Source of the DNA: Phycisphaerae bacterium
GTDB lineage: Bacteria > Planctomycetota > Phycisphaerae > UBA1845 > Fen-1342
Length of the DNA: 41,416 bases
Direction of reading: 5' to 3'
Assembly: GCA_030612705.1 (NCBI GenBank)
Contig: JAUWNI010000024.1
Location: 1 to 41,416 of the forward strand
The translations under genes and the position numbers were made by a program. Below are positions 24,471 through 31,194 of this stretch, one piece after another. Within the stretch, counting starts at the first letter, position 1. Each line of letters begins with the position of its first letter. The notes below the pieces were generated by a model. That model made no database searches. It was given only the letters and a program-made list of their open reading frames with translations, and was not told where the DNA came from.

Positions 24471-25409
24471 TTACGGCGTACCCGGAATGATCGTCGCGAC
24501 GAAGTTCTGACCGGGGTTCGTCGAGATGTCGAGGATTACAGTGTCGCCGTTGAACGCCGCCATGTTGCCCCAGCCGGCGAGTCCGGGCAGGGCCTGGTTT
24601 GATCCGTAAGCGGCACGGCCGCAGATGCCTGGGATGCCCTCGTCGCTCTGGGCGTTGTTGGTGATGTAGGCGAAGATCGAAACTTCGGTCGGCGTCGCAA
24701 CGTTCAGGCCGATCAGGGCTCGCGGGATTGCGATCTCAATGCCGGTGTCCGCGTCGGTTGGATCGTCGCCGGTCTGCGCCGGGGTTTCGCCGCCGGGCGT
24801 GAACCATTCACCTACGCCGCCCGTGTTACTGTCGTTCAGCGCGATCTCGACGCCGGAACTACCGGTCAGCAGGCCGTTGCCGCTGTCGGCGGCGCCGATG
24901 CCGAGGACGGTCACGTCGAACGTGCTCAGATCGGTCAGGTCGCAAGCGTAGACGAGTTGGCTGGTGCTCTGGCCGGGAAAGGATCCGACCGAGACGGTCA
25001 GGGCGTAATCCGGGGTGAAGACGGCCGGCAGGTTGGGATCCGAAAGCGTCGCGCCTTCGAAGTAACGTAGGATACGTGGATACTCGCCGACGCACGGCAC
25101 CCCGGCGCCGGGCTCGGTTGCCAGTGGATGGCTGCCGGTTGCCGGATTGATGTCGATGAAAACCGTCAGGGCGTTGTTGTCGGCCAGGTTGCCCGGAATG
25201 CCCATGTACACCATGTCGTTGTCGGAGTCGACGAACAACTGGTTCAACTCGTTATAGTTGTTGGCGAATTGGGTGTTGGTGTCCTGGACGGCGATCGAGG
25301 GCACGCCCCAGGTGGTTGGGTCGATGTTCTCGCCGTCGATGACCTGGCTGGCCGCCAACGCCGCCCCGGCCAGCGAGATCATGGTGATTGTTGCAAATAA
25401 CTTTTTCAT
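24471..25409 (-). CDS. Exported surface protein, paralogue of the next gene
   Basis: 312 residues. Start ATG 25409 is preceded by GGAGGGTAATAA; signal peptide MKKLFATITMISLAGAALAA. The domain ELNQLFVDSDNDMVYMGIPG...FIDI matches ELDQLFVTNDNTYLYIGLSG...FIDV in the neighbour at 25463-26650, and both have late blocks with TxxGxEIAIPxxLIG/FELAIPLSLLG. This resembles DOMON/CBM9-like beta-sandwiches that sense or bind sugars or heme, but I cannot assign it. Unlike the neighbour it has no dockerin-like tail. The genes are 53 bp apart in the same direction and probably co-transcribed. Confidence 0.82.
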   Translation of the reverse strand: MKKLFATITMISLAGAALAASQVIDGENIDPTTWGVPSIAVQDTNTQFANNYNELNQLFVDSDNDMVYMGIPGNLADNNALTVFIDINPATGSHPLATEPGAGVPCVGEYPRILRYFEGATLSDPNLPAVFTPDYALTVSVGSFPGQSTSQLVYACDLTDLSTFDVTVLGIGAADSGNGLLTGSSGVEIALNDSNTGGVGEWFTPGGETPAQTGDDPTDADTGIEIAIPRALIGLNVATPTEVSIFAYITNNAQSDEGIPGICGRAAYGSNQALPGLAGWGNMAAFNGDTVILDISTNPGQNFVATIIPGTP

Positions 25410-25462
25410 GTTTATTACCCTCCAAGGGTCAAACACGGCCTTCTCGACCATGAGTTCCATCA

Positions 25463-26650
25463 TTAGTTGCAGTCGTCGCCGTACTGACCGAGCAGTTCCG
25501 CCAAGTCGGCCAGATCGACGTCGCCGTCGCCGTCAAGATCACCGTCGTCGTGGACGGCACCGCTGGTCGTGCCATAGTGTCCGAGCAATTGTGCCAAGTC
25601 GGCCAAGCCGACGAGGCAATCGCCGCTGCCGTCGATGTCGGCGGTGCAGTAGTTTCCGGACTCGCCGGGATTCGGGCAGCCCTGCGGCTCGCTGATCGTG
25701 TAGCAGACGAACTGGTTGCCGGTGATGTCCGCGAAATCGAGCGGCTCGGTGCCGCCGTTGCGATCACAGATGTTCTCGAAGACCGTCTCGGTTTCGGGAG
25801 GCGGGAGCATCTGGTTGCTGATCCAGCCGTTGGAACCGGAGACGATTGCGAAGACGCAGACCGGATCGTCCATCCCGACACCCAGCAGGCTCAGCGGGAT
25901 CGCGAGTTCGAAGCCGGTGGTCGCGGTGGCGGGATCGGTGGTCCAGAGCCCGGTGCCGCCGTCGACGCCCTCGGTGTTCGAGTTGTCGCCGGCGCCGAGG
26001 ATTCCGAGTGAAGCGGTGGCGAGGAAATCGCCGAGCGTGCCGCTTGGTCCGGAGGCGGTCGGATCACCGGCGGTCATCATCCCGGCAATCTCGTTACTGT
26101 GATTGAAGGGGTCGCCGCCGATCGCCAGTGAAGTCCAATTGGCCAGGTAGTAGCTGCGCGTCTGGGAGCCGAGCGGCGAGCCGCCGGAAAAGCCCAGCGC
26201 GTAGTTCGGCGCGAAGCCGGCGTCGAAATAAATCCAGTCGAACCCGGGCCCGCCGCCTTCGTCACCGCCGAGGTAGCGTGGCAGGTCGTCGATCGGCACG
26301 CCGAAGTCCTTGGTGTAAAGCTCGTTGGCTCCGGTAGCGCCGCTGTCCACATCGATGAAGAGCACGATGCAGTTGCCGTTGTTTTCGAGGTTGCCGGACA
26401 AGCCGATGTACAGGTAGGTGTTGTCGTTGGTGACAAAGAGCTGGTCGAGCTCGCTGCCCCCGCCCCACTGGTCACCGCTCTGATCGTCGCCGAACTGGGT
26501 CTGGAACCGCTGGGTGGACAGCAGGCCACCCGTATCGTATTCGCCGGGGGTGACCAACCCGTCGACGACCGGCCCGGCCCACGTCGCCGCCGGCAGCACC
26601 AGCAGCGCGCACACTAGACAGGCAGACCCTCTGAGTAAACGTAGTGTCAT
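25463..26650 (-). CDS. Exported protein with dockerin-like tail
   Basis: 395 residues. GGGAGGT precedes ATG 26650. The signal peptide ends near LPAATWAG. The ~300-residue domain is paralogous to the downstream gene (GLVTPGEYDTGGLLSTQRFQ, NTYLYIGLSGNLENNGNCIV, GFELAIPLSLLGVG). The C-terminus has two dockerin-like calcium loops (DIDGSGDCLVGLADLAQLLG and DLDGDGDVDLADLAELLGQ). Probably displayed outside the cell; function unknown. Confidence 0.83.
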   Translation of the reverse strand: MTLRLLRGSACLVCALLVLPAATWAGPVVDGLVTPGEYDTGGLLSTQRFQTQFGDDQSGDQWGGGSELDQLFVTNDNTYLYIGLSGNLENNGNCIVLFIDVDSGATGANELYTKDFGVPIDDLPRYLGGDEGGGPGFDWIYFDAGFAPNYALGFSGGSPLGSQTRSYYLANWTSLAIGGDPFNHSNEIAGMMTAGDPTASGPSGTLGDFLATASLGILGAGDNSNTEGVDGGTGLWTTDPATATTGFELAIPLSLLGVGMDDPVCVFAIVSGSNGWISNQMLPPPETETVFENICDRNGGTEPLDFADITGNQFVCYTISEPQGCPNPGESGNYCTADIDGSGDCLVGLADLAQLLGHYGTTSGAVHDDGDLDGDGDVDLADLAELLGQYGDDCN

Positions 26651-26920
26651 CTTTCATACCTCCCAAGATCTTAAGTGTGTAAACAAACACCCTTTGTTAT
26701 TCCCATTTAATGCCCCAAACTCCTCATTGTCAGCTTAGTTGCCGCCCATCTTAAAAGCAAGCGGTTTCCGCTCCGCGCCGGTTCTTCATTTGCAACGGCG
26801 GGTTTACGAACTGGCAAACTCGGGTACCATTTAGCAATGACCTCGCGTGCGTCCGGACGCACTCGCGATCCTGGACGACCGGACGCGGCCGGGTACGTGA
26901 CTCGTTTAGGAGGCTCTCCG

Positions 26921-27961
26921 ATGCGTCTTTTACGGACCGATCGATTTCGGCGTGCGTTCACGCTGATCGAACTGCTCGTCGTTGTCGCGATTATCTCAAT
27001 GCTGATCTCCATTCTCCTGCCGAGTCTCAGCCGCGCCCGCGAGCAGGCCAAGACCGTCAAGTGCGGGGCGCAACTCAAGGGCATCATCACCGGCGTCACA
27101 ATGTGCATGTTGGAGAACAAGGACTACGGGCCGACCTGGGACGACGGAGAGGATACTGTCGGACGCATCATGTACACCTGGGTCGACGTGCTGTTCGATA
27201 AGGACTACGTGGGTGACGCCATGGCCGGCATCTGCCCCTCCGACAATCGGCCGGATGAAGTGACCGAGATGCGCATCGAGAACGGTTGGGACTTCCGGTA
27301 CAATGACACTCCCGGCGAGGGGCTGGGAAACCAGCCGGGCTTGCGTACCAGCTACGCCCTCAACCACATCATGCACTACAATTACAAGGGTGATCGCTGG
27401 GCCCAGGATCCCTCCAAGCAGGTCTACGCCATCGAGGGCTGGTGGTCCTGGTTCGGGTCGCTCAACGCCGCCTGGCTCTGGAAGGTGACCGCTTACGGCG
27501 GCGGGGTTGACCCACCCAGCTCATTCCACTATCCGAATCAATACGGCACGATGGTCGGTTGGCGGCACGGTTTTGCCGGTGAGTTCCAGGCCAACGCCAT
27601 ATTCATGGACGGGCACGCCAGCCTGCTGACGGCCAGACCGAAGCCTACGTTGGAACAATTGCGCGGCCGGCCGCCGGAGGGCGCTTTCGACACGACCAAA
27701 GCCTTTACCTGGCTCCCTGGGGAAATACCGGCCCGCCCGCGTGACGACGACTATGACGGTCAGATTGAGGAGTTCAAGGGGCGCCTGCCTTTCCGTGCCC
27801 TGGTCGACGAGGGCAGCGTACCACACAAGTGGATCGGTTCGCCGGGCCAGAACAACAACAACGTCCACCCATTGGATTACCCGAACGAACTGAGCGCGCT
27901 GTATCGTACGCAGCGCAACATTTGGCGCAAGCTTCCCAGCAATCCCAACAACAGGGACTAA
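26921..27961 (+). CDS. Pseudopilin-like protein with H-x9-DG type C-terminus
   Basis: 346 residues. TAGGAGG precedes ATG 26921, so the longer upstream frame is rejected. The N-terminus [21 protein letters not shown] carries the prepilin cleavage site and stalk, followed by [40 protein letters not shown] is the H-x-DG(H) motif of this planctomycete family. The C-terminal ~100 residues are polar and end in SNPNNRD. The zinc-ribbon gene starts 4 bp after the stop, so they form one unit. It is divergent from the exported-protein pair at 26650. Confidence 0.9.
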   Translation: MRLLRTDRFRRAFTLIELLVVVAIISMLISILLPSLSRAREQAKTVKCGAQLKGIITGVTMCMLENKDYGPTWDDGEDTVGRIMYTWVDVLFDKDYVGDAMAGICPSDNRPDEVTEMRIENGWDFRYNDTPGEGLGNQPGLRTSYALNHIMHYNYKGDRWAQDPSKQVYAIEGWWSWFGSLNAAWLWKVTAYGGGVDPPSSFHYPNQYGTMVGWRHGFAGEFQANAIFMDGHASLLTARPKPTLEQLRGRPPEGAFDTTKAFTWLPGEIPARPRDDDYDGQIEEFKGRLPFRALVDEGSVPHKWIGSPGQNNNNVHPLDYPNELSALYRTQRNIWRKLPSNPNNRD

Positions 27962-27965
27962 ACCG

Positions 27966-28379
27966 ATGGACGGCTCAAAACGGAACATGTGGCTCAGCGT
28001 CGTGGCCGTCGTCCTTTTTGCCTTCGCCGGCTACCGCGTCTTCTTCGGAGCCTCGAACAAGCTCGACCTGCCCGACACATTCACCGGTTACGGCGTCTGC
28101 CTGGCATGCCAGGAGGAGACCATCGTCGTTTTCAAAAAAGGTGAGAAACACCCATACCGCTGTGAAGCGTGCGGGGCGCAGGCGGTGTATCTGTGGTGGT
28201 TCTGCAACGATTGCGGCTATCGTTTTATCCCGGAGTTGATTCGCAAACCCGGCGAGCCGCCCCGGCCAACACCCTACCCCTATTGCACGCACTGCTCGTG
28301 CAACAGCGTCAGCGGCTGGGATCCGGAGAACCCGGCGCAAAACCCGGAAGGCGACGCCCGGCTGCCCGAATGGCCGTAG
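27966..28379 (+). CDS. Membrane-anchored protein with four CxxC knuckles
   Basis: 137 residues. One hydrophobic helix near the N-terminus (MWLSVVAVVLFAFAGYRVFF) and then four Cys pairs, VCLAC, RCEAC, FCNDC and YCTHC, that would make two zinc-ribbon sites. The C-terminal tail is Pro/Asn-rich. The family is not recognised. It starts 4 bp after the pseudopilin stop, in the same operon, suggesting a partner of that pseudopilin; whether the ribbons face the cytoplasm or periplasm cannot be told. Confidence 0.72.
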   Translation: MDGSKRNMWLSVVAVVLFAFAGYRVFFGASNKLDLPDTFTGYGVCLACQEETIVVFKKGEKHPYRCEACGAQAVYLWWFCNDCGYRFIPELIRKPGEPPRPTPYPYCTHCSCNSVSGWDPENPAQNPEGDARLPEWP

Positions 28380-28502
28380 CCCGCGTTCGCCACGCTCAGG
28401 CCTACCTTCCACATTGTGAAGAATGATGAGTCGCAAGTGTTACTAATGGGAGCGGAGTCGAAGGGCTCCTAAGAAACTACGAAGGTACATGTTTAACGTT
28501 GC

Positions 28503-28678
28503 AGCCCCGTGAGGGGCGACAGTCAGTAGCCGGGGGCGTGAGCCCCCGGAAAACGTGACGCCCGGTGATGAGAGCCCCGGCGGGGCGACAGAGAATTCCC
28601 GACGCGCGCCGCATCTCTATCGCCCCTCCGGGGCTTTTTGCACAATACGCTCCCATACCCCAGGGCTCACGCCCTGGG
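28503..28678. repeat. Cluster of hairpins with GTGA/TCAC loops
   Basis: Three stems share the same loop: GCCCC-GTGA-GGGGC (28504-28517), CCGGGGGC-GTGA-GCCCCCGG (28530-28549) and CCCAGGGC-TCAC-GCCCTGGG (28659-28678, opposite sense). They lie in a 574-bp gap (28380-28953) with no gene; short open frames here encode the low-complexity text typical of repeat translations. Confidence 0.7.
28573..28639 (+). terminator. Long inverted repeat with T tract
   Basis: The left arm 28573-28594 (AGCCCCGGCGGGGCGACAGA and on) is complementary, with few mismatches, to the right arm 28614-28635, which ends in TTTTT (28635-28639). It has the form of a strong intrinsic terminator on the plus strand, about 200 bp downstream of the zinc-ribbon gene, but is built from repeat arms of the surrounding cluster. 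Confidence 0.6.
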
Positions 28679-28729
28679 CTACTATCTTTCGTCCCTCCGG
28701 GACTATCAGAAGGCTAAACGCGTACTTTC

Positions 28730-28772
28730 TAACAATCCGCCGCAAAAGTCGGTACCGACCACAGACTGTAGC
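28730..28772 (-). repeat. Dispersed 43-bp repeat, copy 3
   Basis: The reverse complement starts GCTACAGTCTGTGGTCGGTA and ends GCGGATTGTTA. It aligns end to end with copies 1 and 2 but in the opposite orientation. It lies in the repeat-rich gap and is not part of any gene. Confidence 0.7.
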
Positions 28773-28847
28773 AGACGGTGAAAAGCTCGGGACGACAATG
28801 TTCAACATATCCCACTCGGAGTAATAAGTCCGCGCGTGATCGCACAA

Positions 28848-28877
28848 ACTAAAGGGCTGCCCGCGCGCGAGCAGCCC
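28848..28877 (-). terminator. Intrinsic terminator of the PEP-CTERM gene
   Basis: On the minus strand GGGCTGC and GCAGCCC (28877-28871 and 28860-28854) form a 7-bp GC stem around a 10-nt loop, followed by TTTAGTTT. It is about 75 bp beyond the stop codon of the gene at 28954-29631. Confidence 0.7.
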
Positions 28878-28953
28878 CTATTGGATTATATCTTGCCTAA
28901 ACCCAACATCTGGCCGGTTCGGGCAATGCACTTATCGCGTTTCGTCGGCCAAA

Positions 28954-29631
28954 CTACCGACGACGAACAGCGAGCAGACCGCCGAGAGCCAGCAACACGA
29001 GCGAAGCGGGCTCGGGGACGTAGAAAGCACGCCAGCGTCCGTTCGGCAGGTCGAGCTGGAATCCCCATAGATCGCCATCGTTGTCGACGGTGATCACGTT
29101 GTTGGCGGCGGAGTTACCGAAATCGTCGCCGATCGAGATTGACCAGTCGCCTTCCTTGCGGAACTTCCAATCATAGGTGCCGGCATCGAGGGTCAGTTCG
29201 CCCCCGTATAACCCGCCGCCCAGGTCGGACAGCGTGAGGACGGGGTCACTCCACCCGTTGAACGAGCCTATGATGTCCCAGCCGTGTCCGGGATCGTCGT
29301 AGCCGACGCGGCGTTTTGCGGAGGGCTCCCAACCGTCGGACCAGCTCTCGATGTCCCAGAAGTGGAAGTTGATTTCGCCGGCGGCGTCGACCATGACTTT
29401 GCCGTTGCTGCCGGGTGCCGAGAGCGACCAGTCCTCGAGCGCGATTTTGTACTCGGGCATGTCGCCGGGGTTCTGCCCGCTGATCGTGCCGGTGTAGTAG
29501 TCGTCAACCACCCAGGTGAGCGGGTCGTCGAGGCCCCAGCCATTGAAGTCCCCGCGCGCGTACCACGTCTGCTGTGCCATCGCGCTGGCCGCCATCAGCA
29601 GGACGGCGGTTGTTGCAACAAAGCTCTTCAT
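28954..29631 (-). CDS. PEP-CTERM protein with starch-module-like repeats
   Basis: 225 residues. GGAGGAAAG precedes ATG 29631; signal peptide VATTAVLLMAASAMAQQ. Two related units begin YARGDFNGWG and DIIGSFNGWS; the second runs into LDAGTYDWKFRKEGDW and ISIGDDFGNSAANN. This x-G-x-F-N-G-W form is that of CBM48/X25-like glucan-binding modules found in amylases and SusE-type proteins. The C-terminus VPEPASLVLLALGGLLAVRRR is a PEP-CTERM sorting signal. No catalytic domain. Likely a surface glucan-binding protein. Confidence 0.83.
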   Translation of the reverse strand: MKSFVATTAVLLMAASAMAQQTWYARGDFNGWGLDDPLTWVVDDYYTGTISGQNPGDMPEYKIALEDWSLSAPGSNGKVMVDAAGEINFHFWDIESWSDGWEPSAKRRVGYDDPGHGWDIIGSFNGWSDPVLTLSDLGGGLYGGELTLDAGTYDWKFRKEGDWSISIGDDFGNSAANNVITVDNDGDLWGFQLDLPNGRWRAFYVPEPASLVLLALGGLLAVRRR

Positions 29632-29978
29632 TGGTTCTTTCCTCCAAGTGAAAACGTTAAACCATATTTTTTCTAGCTGATTTGGCCAATCGGCCCAGGC
29701 ATCGCCACCGCTGCCGATCGCTTTGTGTAACTTTCCCCGGCGGCGCAACACGCGCCGCGAATGTTCCAGAGATTTACAGACTTGATGCGCTTTTCCCACT
29801 CCGTCATCTCACGACGACGTGAATCGTGCGCATCACGCACCATTAACGATCATATTGATATTAGCAGTATGGATGAAAGTAGTCAAAACCTTTCTTTTTC
29901 CAACGGGTGCCTGAGGCCGGAGGCGGGTGCCGATCAGAGCCCCAAGCGCAACAGCCTGTCGGAATACCTCCACCGGAG
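29632..29978. other. Gene-free stretch before the REP cluster
   Basis: About 350 bp with no credible coding frame on either strand and lower GC between 29820 and 29900. It must contain the promoter of the PEP-CTERM gene, but no clear -35/-10 pair could be fixed. Confidence 0.45.
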
Positions 29979-29999
29979 GGTGGCACGGTCTGGCGTCGC
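29979..29999 (+). repeat. Solitary REP half-unit
   Basis: GGTGGCACGGTCTGGCGTCG is the same 21-bp left end as the 178-bp units, standing alone 7 bp before the left unit. Further half-units in the opposite sense (GTGCCACCCG) follow each 178-bp unit at 30188-30210 and 31062-31110. Confidence 0.75.
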
Positions 30000-30005
30000 G
30001 CCCCG

Positions 30006-30183
30006 GGTGGCACGGTCTGGCGGCGCGCCGACTCGACCTGGATTCTGCGAAAACGCTCGTGCGACGCCAGGCCGTGGCGGGGCATGCGGGCGATCACTGG
30101 CTGTCGAGAGGCCATGGCCTAGCGTCGCGGCAGCGTCTCTCAGATATCAAGTGTTCGACTGGGCGACGCTAGACCGTGCCACC
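30006..30183. repeat. 178-bp REP-pair unit (BIME-like), left copy
   Basis: Bounded by GGTGGCACGGTCTGGC at the left and its near-perfect reverse complement (ending CCGTGCCACC) at the right. Inside are two further REP arms (CGACGCCAGGCCGTGGC and CATGGCCTAGCGTCGC), so the unit folds as two successive hairpins. The copy at 30880-31057 has exactly the same length and differs at only about 13 positions by eye. The two lie in the same orientation on either side of the RAYT gene. Confidence 0.85.
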
Positions 30184-30220
30184 CGCCCGTGCCACCCGCC
30201 GCTGCCACCCGCCGACGTCA

Positions 30221-30856
30221 CTACGGTCTCGGTGGGCATGCGTCCATGGGCAAAACGACTTCGCCCTCGCCGGCGTACCACCGTGCGCTCGACCATGGCC
30301 AATCGACGGGACGTTCAGCCAAGCCCCGCTGAACGGGATTGTTGTGAATGTACTCGACGATCGACCAAGCCGTCCTGGCATTGTTGACGTTGCGATCGTA
30401 GCCCCCGCCGGGTTGCCAGAAGTGGTACTCGGGTCTCCGGGTGGCACGGTCTGGCTTTGCCAGGCCGTGGTCTGCGCGCCGGGTGGCACGGTCTGGCTTT
30501 GCCAGGCCGTGGTCTGCGTGAAGATTGGCCAGCCAAGTCGAGTTGTTCTGTTTGAGCCAGTTGATCGCACGCCGCGACACGGGCTGCTTGATGGATTGCA
30601 GGATGCGACGAATCCGATATCCGGGATCGAGCGGAGCGAACAGGATATGAGCGTGCTCCGGCATGATGACATAGGCCCACAGTTCGAGATCGTGCTTACG
30701 GCGGGCGCTACCAAGCGAGTTGACTAGCCACCAGCATGTACGGTCGCGGCCCAGGAGTTGCAGACGCCGGTAGCACGAAAACGTTAACTCATGCGCGCAT
30801 CCGGGGTCTTCAGAACTCCGGCGAAGCTTGCGGATACGTCCATCAGGGAGACGCAT
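30221..30856 (-). CDS. REP-associated tyrosine transposase (RAYT, Y1/IS200-like)
   Basis: 211 residues. Single-strand HUH nuclease of the TnpA-REP group, thought to mobilise or process REP palindromes. The HUH motif is seen in AYVIMPEHAHILFAPL, and the helix with the catalytic Tyr is probably RGxRIRRILQSIK-like (GYRIRRILQSIKQPV). The end has the family block VEYIHNNPVQRGLAERPVDW, followed by WPWSSARWY. The start is ATG 30856 (MRLPDGRIRKLRRS), the usual N-terminus for this group; the ribosome site is weak. The 14-residue unit ADHGLAKPDRATRR occurs twice in tandem in the middle of the protein and is encoded by two REP copies. Flanked by 178-bp REP pairs on both sides. Confidence 0.9.
   Translation of the reverse strand: MRLPDGRIRKLRRSSEDPGCAHELTFSCYRRLQLLGRDRTCWWLVNSLGSARRKHDLELWAYVIMPEHAHILFAPLDPGYRIRRILQSIKQPVSRRAINWLKQNNSTWLANLHADHGLAKPDRATRRADHGLAKPDRATRRPEYHFWQPGGGYDRNVNNARTAWSIVEYIHNNPVQRGLAERPVDWPWSSARWYAGEGEVVLPMDACPPRP
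30439..30520. repeat. Two tandem 42-bp REP copies inside the RAYT gene
   Basis: Units at 30439-30480 and from 30481 start GGGTGGCACGGTCTGGCTTT; within each, GGCACGGTCTGGC pairs with GCCAGGCCGTGGT-like sequence. At 42 bp (14 codons) each they preserve the reading frame. They share the GGTGGCACGGTCTGGC core of the flanking REP units. Confidence 0.88.
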
Positions 30857-30879
30857 GATGAGATAATAACCCAAGTAAG

Positions 30880-31057
30880 GGTGGCACGGTCTGGCGTCGC
30901 ACCGACTCGACCTGGATTTCGCGAAAACGCTCGTGCGACGCCAGGCCGTGGCGGGGCACGCGGGCGATCACTGGCTATCGAGCGACCACGGCCTAGCGTC
31001 GCGGCAACGTCTCTCAGACATCGAGCGTTCGACTGGGCGACGCTAGACCGTGCCACC
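30880..31057. repeat. 178-bp REP-pair unit (BIME-like), right copy
   Basis: Same structure and length as 30006-30183: outer 21-bp inverted ends with one mismatch, and two inner REP arms. Begins 23 bp upstream of the RAYT start codon, so it also covers the transposase promoter region. Followed by loose GTGCCACCCG half-units up to about 31110. Confidence 0.85.
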
Positions 31058-31168
31058 CGTCCGTGCCACCCGCCGCTAGAACGTGCCACCCGTCCGTGCC
31101 ACCCGTCTGCTCCCTCACGGTTGCGGCTCTGATTGGCCCCTCGCTTGCGCTGCGGGCGCGGTGGGCGA

Positions 31169-31194
31169 CGGCCGGCGAGGCGCCGGCCGCTACA
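31169..31194 (-). repeat. GC palindrome of the GTAGCGGCC family
   Basis: CGGCCGGCG and CGCCGGCCG form a 9-bp stem around AGG (31169-31189), followed on the plus strand by CTACA. Read on the minus strand it starts GTAGCGGCCGGCGCC, like the two elements at 10370-10483. It directly abuts the lepA stop codon and may act as its transcription end, though no T tract follows. Confidence 0.6.

Noticed and set aside
28617-28847. A 76-codon minus-strand open frame in the hairpin cluster
   Set aside because: Its text (LLIVPEGRKIVAQGVSPG) is the translation of repeat elements, with no ribosome site.
29650-29662. GTGAAAACGTTAA near the PEP-CTERM gene as another LacI-family operator
   Set aside because: Not palindromic beyond the core and unlike the three local operators; a similar string at 30778 lies beside the RAYT start, so chance is likely.
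29979-31110. CRISPR array
   Set aside because: The repeats are palindromic pairs with fixed-length conserved interiors, not short direct repeats with unique spacers, and no cas gene is present.
29861-31132. Several short open frames around the RAYT gene rich in RVARSG and CHPP
   Set aside because: They are translations of the REP palindromes, identical in both 178-bp copies.
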